Shown: one piece after another, positions 8,078-13,207 of the stretch
How the letters are laid out: every line of letters begins with the position of its first letter
How positions within the stretch are numbered: position 1 is the first letter of the stretch
Assembly: GCA_028877005.1 (NCBI GenBank)
Contig: JAGWPI010000005.1
Span: forward strand, 1 to 13,207
Origin: Bacteroidota bacterium
GTDB lineage: Bacteria; Bacteroidota; Bacteroidia; Chitinophagales; Chitinophagaceae
Direction: 5' to 3'
DNA length: 13,207 bases
The notes under the pieces: generated by a model
Seen by the model: only the letters and a program-made list of their open reading frames with translations
What the model was told of the DNA's origin: nothing
The model's database searches: none
Translations under genes and position numbers: made by a program

Positions 8078-9121
8078 TTATTCATTTAAAATTGGATTCC
8101 ACTTAGTCCTAAATACCCATTGTGCATTTATTTGTTGAGGTAATGGGGAACCCTTGGCAGTGGTAAGATTATTTTTAAACCAATCATAATCGCCGCCCGT
8201 TCTATGGCAATTATAGTAATATGCCCTATACCCCCATTGTATAACATTTTGAGTAGGTACCAAATAAATGGGTTTATTAGCCATGTTTTCAGAAAAATGA
8301 CAATTCACTAAATAAAACTGAGCATCTTTATGAAACCTGCCTAATAAGAACCCCTTGTAACCATCAAATCGACAATTTTTAAAAACTGTTTTGGCATCTT
8401 CATTTGCAGACCCATCATGCCAAATGCATGCAGGACCTGTTGTAGCGATAAAGGAACAATTTTCTGCATATGCCCATCCTCTAGGACAATAAAAATCAAC
8501 ACCTCCCATTAATGTGCAATCTTTAAAATAAAACATACCGTCTGTTACATTCCATGGGCTTACGGTGTCGCCGCCAAATGCTTTTAGATTACAATTAATT
8601 ACTTTTAAACGAGTGCCAGCAAATGTTCTTAGTGCCATTTGATGTCCATCCCTTCGAATTATTTTTGAAAAATTTTCAGCTGTATCTGAAGAACAACTTA
8701 CAGTATTGGTATTATTATCAAAACCATAAGTATTTTGGATGGTTAAATTTTTAATTACTATATCGCTAGCACTAATGTTTACAGTTGCTACACCCCAATC
8801 ACTTGGGTGATTACAACGCCATATATCACGGGCAATTGATTGTGTAATAATGGTTTTGTCTTTATCTTCTCCCAATAATTCTATCCCTGTTTTTTGAATC
8901 AATAACTTCTCATTGTAAGTTCCATTTGCAATAAAAATGACCACTTTTTTAAACGTATTAACAGGAATACTATTCAACGCATCTTGAATGTGTTGAAAAC
9001 TTCTCCGATTATTTTGGCTTACCATGAGTGTATCAGTTTGAGCAACAACCCATTTACGGTAGAATAAACTACACATAATAAAAATGATTGTTGAATATAT
9101 GTATTGTTTCATTTTATTCAT
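8078..9121 (-). CDS. Secreted pectin methylesterase, CE8, divergent
   Basis: A 347-residue protein with an N-terminal hydrophobic export signal (about 1-28, ending VVAQ) and a right-handed beta-helix of the CE8 pectinesterase family, which removes methyl esters from homogalacturonan. Recognisable blocks are GTYNEKLLI (67-75), GHQMALRTFAGTRLKV (159-174), GGDTV with the likely acid Asp185, GGVDFY with the likely nucleophile Asp209, and LGR with Arg262. Two positions are unusual. The glutamine of the common QDT motif is glycine here (GGDT), and the GRxW tryptophan after Arg262 is missing (GRFH). The aspartates and arginine suggest activity, but the altered oxyanion region could change specificity or rate. 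A second in-frame ATG at codon 4 is an alternative start. The gene lies 10 bp after the GH105-DUF4350 remnant and 2 bp before uxaB. Confidence 0.85.
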   Translation of the reverse strand: MNKMKQYIYSTIIFIMCSLFYRKWVVAQTDTLMVSQNNRRSFQHIQDALNSIPVNTFKKVVIFIANGTYNEKLLIQKTGIELLGEDKDKTIITQSIARDIWRCNHPSDWGVATVNISASDIVIKNLTIQNTYGFDNNTNTVSCSSDTAENFSKIIRRDGHQMALRTFAGTRLKVINCNLKAFGGDTVSPWNVTDGMFYFKDCTLMGGVDFYCPRGWAYAENCSFIATTGPACIWHDGSANEDAKTVFKNCRFDGYKGFLLGRFHKDAQFYLVNCHFSENMANKPIYLVPTQNVIQWGYRAYYYNCHRTGGDYDWFKNNLTTAKGSPLPQQINAQWVFRTKWNPILNE

Positions 9122-9131
9122 ACTTTACTTG

Positions 9132-9689
9132 TTAAATGAGCCATTTTACCCAATCATTTGCAGTTGCATAATTTTCATATTGTTCAGGAAAACTTTGCCC
9201 AGCAACAAATTCATTATATAACCACATATTCCCGGATACAAAAAAAGTTCTTTTACCATACTTTGTCACAGCAAAATTGATGGTATTATTCATAGATAAA
9301 GCTGTATAAAAAGACTCTGTTGCATAAATAGGACAAACACCTTTTTGAAAAATATTATGAACATTGTTTAAAATTGGATGCTGATCAGCAACCGGTATGG
9401 CTTCATCTGTAAAATTTATTCCAATAACCTGCAGATGAATATCTTCATTTAAATGAATACCAAAAAATTTAGTTAACGCCTTCATGTGTATAAAATCTTC
9501 GCAACCTTTATCATTATGCATGATAACTAGTAAACCTGTATGATAAACCCATTTTTGCATAGTAATTTTTTGTGCGGAATATTGTTGCAAAAGAATGGCA
9601 TCAGCCATTTTTTCTGACCAAGTTATATCTGCACAAAATGTTGTTTGAGATACTACAACGAAAAAAAATATGTATAATATTTTCAGCAT
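9132..9689 (-). CDS. Secreted DUF4350-like protein, apparent internally deleted GH105 fusion
   Basis: A 185-residue protein with a signal peptide (1-20, ending TTFCA). Residues 22-54 (WSEKMADAIL ... KWVYHTGLL) resemble the very start of GH105 unsaturated rhamnogalacturonyl hydrolases. Residues 55-185 resemble the C-terminal DUF4350 domain that follows the GH105 barrel in some Bacteroidota proteins: VIMHNDKGCEDF, FGIHLNED, HPILNNV, KYGKRTFFVSG, and MWLYNEFV, ending in DWVKWLI. The (alpha/alpha)6 catalytic barrel that should lie between, roughly 300 or more residues with the catalytic aspartate, is absent. The frame is nevertheless open throughout, with the apparent join near residues 52-55 (about 9525-9536). 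Glycosidase activity is therefore unlikely. It may be a decayed enzyme or a stand-alone DUF4350 protein with a binding role. It lies 5 bp after the CE12-GH28 gene and 10 bp before the CE8 gene. The family reading is from remembered motifs, not a search. Confidence 0.6.
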   Translation of the reverse strand: MLKILYIFFFVVVSQTTFCADITWSEKMADAILLQQYSAQKITMQKWVYHTGLLVIMHNDKGCEDFIHMKALTKFFGIHLNEDIHLQVIGINFTDEAIPVADQHPILNNVHNIFQKGVCPIYATESFYTALSMNNTINFAVTKYGKRTFFVSGNMWLYNEFVAGQSFPEQYENYATANDWVKWLI

Positions 9690-9694
9690 ATTTT

Positions 9695-12037
9695 TTAATT
9701 CATTTGTATAATATTTTTATCAGTACCAAAACCAATTTTTAAAGGCTGTAAAACATTTTGTATAGAAGTGTTTTTCAATACAATATTTTTCGATCTATCT
9801 CCCTGAACTTGTAATAGTAGGTGTACCATTTTATGGCTTATTAATTGATTGATGAAAACGTTACGTGTATTTAAAAGATATAATAAAGGATTGGAGTTTT
9901 GTGCCTGAAGATAAATTTGATTCATCTGAATATCTTTCGCTTCCTCTATTTCGATACCTGACAATGTATACATATGCAGATTATTCAATACTATATTCTG
10001 AATAGGCATTTCTGGTAATCCACGAATAAATAAAGCTTTGGATGCACCATTACACACAATGGTATTTAAATAAAAATTTTTAAATACTGGTGTAGCGGCT
10101 GTTACAGGCAACATGGTTATTTTTGGCGGTACGCGTTCTTCTCCAACTAAAAGAACAGGATCCTGAGCAGAATAATACATGTCAAATAAAATAGATTCCG
10201 CAATAATATCTTTCATATTAATATTTGCCACATATACATTTTCAACCACTCCACCCCTACCACGTACAGTTTTAAACCGTAAACCTATATCTGTACCTAT
10301 AAAACTACAATTACGCACATATAAATTATTAGCTCCTCCACTCATTTCACTGCCAATAACAAAGCCTCCATGTGCATGGTAAACAACACAATTTTGAATT
10401 AAGACATTCTTAGTAGGCATATTTCTTTGTCTTCCTGAAGCATCTCTACCGCTTTTGATACAAATACCATCATCCCCAACATCAAAAGTGCTATTTTCCA
10501 GCAACACGTTACTGCTACTCTCAATATCAATTCCATCACCATTTTGAGCATACCACGGATTTTTTGCAGAGATATTTCGAGCGGTAAGCTGATTACACAT
10601 AAGAAGATGCAAGCACCATGCAGGTGAATTTTGAAAAGTAACACCTTCTAATAATACATTTTTACATTGCTGAAAGAGCAATAAGTTAGGGCGCAAGTAG
10701 GTTTTAATAGAGTCAAAATCAGATAATTTTTTCCCGTTTTTTAAAACACCCGGTTCAATAGTATGTGCACCTCTGTATGTTTCTTTGTTGGGATACCATG
10801 TTTTCTTATCTTCACTTAATAAGCCACCACTATTTATTAATTTCTGCCATTGCGTGTTCGTAAGTTTATCTTTTTTTACCATACGCCAAGCATCTCCATT
10901 CCCATCTATAATTCCGGAACCTGTAATAGCAATATTATCTGCATTTATTGCAAATATAGGCGATTGATTTCTAGCTGCAGGCTGCCCTTCCCAGTTACTT
11001 TCTACTAGTTTATATTGATTAAAATCATTGGTAAATTGTAATAAAGCACCTCTGCTAACATATAAATTTACATTACTCTTTAGTTCTATGGGACCGGTTA
11101 CCCAAAAGCCATCCGGAATTTCAACCACACCTCCACCCTTTTTAAAACAAGCATCAATAGCTGCTTGAATGGCAGATGTATTGATAGATATCCCATCAGA
11201 AATAGCACCATATGTAATTATATTAAACGTATCTTTTGCAAAATTCGGTATATATGTAATGGGTAATTGATAGGAAAATTTATTGGGAAAATCTGTTTTT
11301 AATAATGCATTAGCCAAAGGCAAATGAGCTTGTTGAATACCTTCGCAAACAAGAGATGCAATATAATTAGCACCATATGCAGAAAAATGAGTGTCATCTT
11401 TTCTTCCATCGGGACAGGCATCATAGTGATGAGGGGGTATCCATAAATACAAATTTTTCGATAATTCAGGTCCCATTTGCTGTAATAATTTTTTACTCGC
11501 AGCAAACAAATCAATAAAACTCACATGCATTGAATCTGCTACTTCCTTAACTACAATAGGATAATCCCCATGCATATTATCATCTACTTGTCCATTGGCA
11601 CTAAATCTTCTTCTTGCAACAGGTGTAATTAAAACAGGAACTGCTTTTTGCGCAACAACATCTTTTACAAATCGAATTAAATTATTTTTAAAATCACCGT
11701 GTGCATCAGCAAATCTTTTAGGATCGTCTTTCTTTTCATCATTATGCCCAAACTGAATAAAAACATAATCCCCGGGTTTTATTTGCTGCATAACGGCTGA
11801 CCATTTACCTTCATCTATAAAACTTTTTGTACTTCTGCCGTTTACTGCTCGGTTCTCAAAATTAACTGAACTATTAAAAAATTGAGCTAAATACATACCC
11901 CATCCTTTTTCAGGATTATCATTTAAAGGCTTATTGGCCATAGTTGAATCACCAACTAAATAAATAGTTGGCTTATCATCTTGGAATGTAAATGCGAAGA
12001 AGATAAGCAAAAATGTAATAGCAAGTAATCTTTTCAT
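9695..12037 (-). CDS. Secreted bimodular CE12 acetylesterase - GH28 polygalacturonase
   Basis: A 780-residue exported protein (signal peptide about 1-18) made of two enzymes. Residues 22-240 are an SGNH hydrolase like rhamnogalacturonan acetylesterase (CE12): VGDSTM with nucleophile Ser31, NGRSTKSF (66-73), FGHND (96-100), and DDTHF with Asp214 and His217. Residues from about 270 to the end are a GH28 beta-helix: FNIITYGAISDG (271-282), NGDGID (499-504, Asp501), GDDG (521-524, Asp522/Asp523), AHGGFVIGSE (His556), and LRFK (Arg587, Lys589). All expected catalytic residues are present in both halves. The pair would deacetylate pectin and hydrolyse alpha-1,4-galacturonosyl or rhamnogalacturonan bonds in the periplasm or outside the cell. 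It is the first gene of the minus-strand cluster, so the promoter should lie in 12038-12387. Exact GH28 specificity (exo or endo, homogalacturonan or RG-I) cannot be read here. Confidence 0.92.
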   Translation of the reverse strand: MKRLLAITFLLIFFAFTFQDDKPTIYLVGDSTMANKPLNDNPEKGWGMYLAQFFNSSVNFENRAVNGRSTKSFIDEGKWSAVMQQIKPGDYVFIQFGHNDEKKDDPKRFADAHGDFKNNLIRFVKDVVAQKAVPVLITPVARRRFSANGQVDDNMHGDYPIVVKEVADSMHVSFIDLFAASKKLLQQMGPELSKNLYLWIPPHHYDACPDGRKDDTHFSAYGANYIASLVCEGIQQAHLPLANALLKTDFPNKFSYQLPITYIPNFAKDTFNIITYGAISDGISINTSAIQAAIDACFKKGGGVVEIPDGFWVTGPIELKSNVNLYVSRGALLQFTNDFNQYKLVESNWEGQPAARNQSPIFAINADNIAITGSGIIDGNGDAWRMVKKDKLTNTQWQKLINSGGLLSEDKKTWYPNKETYRGAHTIEPGVLKNGKKLSDFDSIKTYLRPNLLLFQQCKNVLLEGVTFQNSPAWCLHLLMCNQLTARNISAKNPWYAQNGDGIDIESSSNVLLENSTFDVGDDGICIKSGRDASGRQRNMPTKNVLIQNCVVYHAHGGFVIGSEMSGGANNLYVRNCSFIGTDIGLRFKTVRGRGGVVENVYVANINMKDIIAESILFDMYYSAQDPVLLVGEERVPPKITMLPVTAATPVFKNFYLNTIVCNGASKALFIRGLPEMPIQNIVLNNLHMYTLSGIEIEEAKDIQMNQIYLQAQNSNPLLYLLNTRNVFINQLISHKMVHLLLQVQGDRSKNIVLKNTSIQNVLQPLKIGFGTDKNIIQMN

Positions 12038-12169
12038 ACGTTTCCATTATTTTTATTTCACCAACCTACAAACCATTATGTTCCTTACATTTTTAAAAAG
12101 AATTTATATATATCGCTTTAATATATTCAAAGTAATGTTGAAATGGTTCTAGGCTATTAAAATAAGCAA

Positions 12170-12193
12170 TACTTTTAATGCAATTTAAAAGTA
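12170..12193. repeat. Perfect 9-bp inverted repeat, candidate operator
   Basis: The arms TACTTTTAA (12170-12178) and TTAAAAGTA (12185-12193) match perfectly around a 6-nt spacer, TGCAAT. The site lies about 133 bp upstream of the CE12-GH28 start. There is no U-tract and no upstream gene for it to terminate, so a dimeric regulator's operator is more likely than a terminator. The half-site ACTTTTAA recurs at 12327-12334. In AT-rich DNA a chance origin cannot be excluded. Confidence 0.4.
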
Positions 12194-12270
12194 GGTAAAC
12201 CCATTATCAAATCTTTAGCGATGCTACAATTATATTCAATAAATAGAAAGGTTTTATGAGATTATTTTTA

Positions 12271-12284
12271 CGCAAACGTTCCCG
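12271..12284. promoter_or_regulatory. LacI-family-like operator candidate
   Basis: CGCAAACGTTCCCG is an imperfect palindrome centred on the CG at 12277-12278, with the pattern CGnnAACGTTnnCG (5 of 7 positions symmetric). LacI/GalR-family regulators commonly bind CG-centred palindromes of this kind, and sugar-acid loci are often under such control. It stands out as GC-rich against its surroundings. No regulator gene is in the window, so the assignment is inference. Confidence 0.3.
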
Positions 12285-12387
12285 ATAACGATGGAGTTCG
12301 TAATCAAAATGAAACAATATGTACAGACTTTTAAAAAAAACTCCACACCATAAATACGTATACAAATATTTTTTGGAATAACAGGAA

Positions 12388-12852
12388 ATGATAATTTTGG
12401 ATAAAAAAATGGATAACTATTTAAAACCTGTTACCATACGATGGAGTGATTTAGATCCCAATTTTCATGTTAGGCATAGTGTTTATTATGATTGGGGTGC
12501 TTATGTAAGAATGTGCTATTTGAACGAAATTGGTTTAACGCCACAATTACTTATACAACACCATCTTGGACCAATTCTTTTTAGAGAAGAAGCCATATTT
12601 AAAAAAGAGATTCACTTCAATGATTTGATAGAAGTTGATATAAAGATGGTTGCATCTACTGCCAATGGCGACCGATGGCATTTGCAACATACGCTAAAAA
12701 ATAAAAATGGAACCTTACATGCTATTATCAATATTGAGGGTGCATGGATGAATACGTTAACAAGAAAATTAACTGCACCACCGGAAAATTTTTTAGCGCA
12801 ATTTTTAACAATACCCAAATCACCTAATTTTTTTACTCTGCAAAAAAGTTAA
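12388..12852 (+). CDS. Acyl-CoA thioesterase-like hotdog-fold protein
   Basis: A 154-residue cytoplasmic protein of the 4-hydroxybenzoyl-CoA thioesterase-like hotdog family. The family's N-terminal D-x-D-x3-H-V block is visible in WSDLDPNFHVRHSVYYDW (Asp21, Asp23, His27, Tyr33). The usual asparagine of the 'HVNN' part is replaced by Arg-His. The likely reaction is hydrolysis of an unidentified acyl-CoA; the substrate cannot be read. The start is uncertain. The ATG at 12388 gives seven extra residues, while the one at 12409 (codon 8, MDNYLKPVTIRW) begins closer to the conserved part and has the A-rich leader usual here. A TAATTTTG element at 12392-12399 would favour the later start. It is the only plus-strand gene, converges on uxuA with a 4-bp gap, and has no obvious role in pectin use. 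Confidence 0.8.
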   Translation: MIILDKKMDNYLKPVTIRWSDLDPNFHVRHSVYYDWGAYVRMCYLNEIGLTPQLLIQHHLGPILFREEAIFKKEIHFNDLIEVDIKMVASTANGDRWHLQHTLKNKNGTLHAIINIEGAWMNTLTRKLTAPPENFLAQFLTIPKSPNFFTLQKS

Positions 12853-12856
12853 TGTA

Positions 12857-13207
12857 TTACATACGTGAAATAGCTAATTCCAACCCACGTAATTCTGCCA
12901 AACCCCGTAAACGTCCTATTGCAGAATAGCCGGGGTATGTTTTCTTATTTAAATCATCCAACATTTGATGGCCATGATCAGGACGCATAGGTATACTTAT
13001 TTTTCGCTGTTGCATAACTTGCCACAATGCTTTTACCACCGCAAACATATCTACATCTCCTTCTAAATGATTGGCTTCATAAAAATTTCCATCTGCATCA
13101 CGCTTTGTACTGCGGAGATGAATAAAATGGATATGACCTGCAAAACGCTTAGTCATTGCTAATAAATCATTATCAGCCCTTACACCAAATGATCCGGTAC
13201 AGAAACA
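12857..13207 (-). CDS. uxuA: Mannonate dehydratase, C-terminal part
   Basis: The frame is open to the right edge, giving the last 116 residues of UxuA; about 270-280 N-terminal residues lie outside the window. UxuA dehydrates D-mannonate to 2-keto-3-deoxygluconate in the glucuronate branch, feeding the KdgK and Eda encoded nearby. The fragment begins [18 protein letters not shown] and contains [33 protein letters not shown] and [14 protein letters not shown]. The cysteine in FCTGS, the histidine in FIHLRS and the aspartate in RPDHGH are at the expected metal-site positions. The ATG at 13154-13156 is internal (…LLAMTKRF), not the true start. Its stop is 4 bp from the convergent thioesterase-like gene, and no terminator is visible between them. 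Confidence 0.95.
   Translation of the reverse strand, partial: CFCTGSFGVRADNDLLAMTKRFAGHIHFIHLRSTKRDADGNFYEANHLEGDVDMFAVVKALWQVMQQRKISIPMRPDHGHQMLDDLNKKTYPGYSAIGRLRGLAELRGLELAISRM

Larger units (their letters stand above)
12038..12387. promoter_or_regulatory. 350-bp divergent intergenic region
   Basis: This region separates the start of the minus-strand pectin cluster from the plus-strand thioesterase-like gene, so it should hold both promoters. No credible gene is seen in any frame. It contains the 24-bp inverted repeat at 12170-12193, a further copy of its ACTTTTAA half at 12327-12334, the LacI-operator-like site at 12271-12284, an 8-bp ATACGTAT palindrome at 12354-12361, and a wide inverted repeat TGGAGTT/AACTCCA (12292-12298 and 12339-12345). 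The best minus-strand promoter-like match is weak: AAGATTTG (complement of 12208-12215), one base off TAnnTTTG, with TTG (complement of 12237-12239) 21 bp upstream. Confidence 0.5.

Noticed and set aside
10399..10644. 81-residue minus-strand frame inside the CE12-GH28 gene
   Set aside because: It lies wholly inside the GH28 coding region in another frame, has no recognisable domain, and the GH28 frame there contains the catalytic motifs.
11299..11514. 71-residue minus-strand frame inside the CE12 part
   Set aside because: Alternative frame across the CE12 DDTHF block; low-complexity composition and no independent support.
12612..12818. 68-residue minus-strand frame opposite the thioesterase-like gene
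   Set aside because: Antisense to a gene with clear hotdog-family motifs; no recognisable domain.
12853..12856. Bidirectional terminator between the thioesterase-like gene and uxuA
   Set aside because: The gap is 4 bp and no stable hairpin is visible across the two gene ends.
1..13207. CRISPR array, tRNA/rRNA gene, insertion sequence, defence system or phage genes
   Set aside because: No regularly spaced repeats, RNA gene signatures, transposase frames or terminal inverted repeats were seen. Almost all coding capacity is explained by uronate and pectin genes.

Overview
The window is an AT-rich stretch of a Bacteroidota chromosome, most likely from the Chitinophagaceae or a close relative. 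The reasons are the low GC content, A/T-rich sequence instead of Shine-Dalgarno motifs before the starts, and Bacteroidota-like pectin enzymes. Nearly all of it is one minus-strand locus for breaking down pectin (homogalacturonan and rhamnogalacturonan) and catabolising D-galacturonate.

Layout, read in the direction of transcription (right to left). The right edge (12857-13207) holds the C-terminal part of uxuA, mannonate dehydratase. A lone plus-strand thioesterase-like gene (12388-12852) converges on it. A 350-bp region without genes (12038-12387) separates the thioesterase from the pectin genes; it contains a perfect 24-bp inverted repeat and a LacI-operator-like site. The first gene cluster follows: a secreted CE12-GH28 fusion (acetylesterase plus polygalacturonase, 9695-12037), a small secreted protein that looks like a GH105-DUF4350 enzyme with its catalytic barrel deleted (9132-9689), a divergent CE8 pectin methylesterase (8078-9121), then uxaB, uxaA and uxaC. 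After a 239-bp AT-rich gap with direct repeats comes a second, tightly coupled cluster: kdgK, eda (8-bp overlap), an ExuT-like hexuronate transporter (4-bp overlap), and the start of a secreted protein at the left edge that is probably an alpha/beta-hydrolase esterase.

How the parts fit: de-esterification (CE12, CE8, perhaps the left-edge esterase) exposes polygalacturonate, GH28 cuts it, and the MFS transporter imports galacturonate. UxaC, UxaB and UxaA convert it through tagaturonate and altronate to 2-keto-3-deoxygluconate. KdgK phosphorylates this, and Eda splits it to pyruvate and glyceraldehyde-3-phosphate. The whole isomerase (Ashwell) route is present. The nearby uxuA adds part of the glucuronate branch. 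No SusC/SusD pair, pectate lyase, transcription regulator, RNA gene, CRISPR array or mobile element was seen.

I found no clearly undescribed system. The most unusual items are the apparent internal deletion in the GH105-DUF4350 gene, the CE8 enzyme lacking a normally conserved active-site glutamine, and the palindromes upstream of the first cluster.
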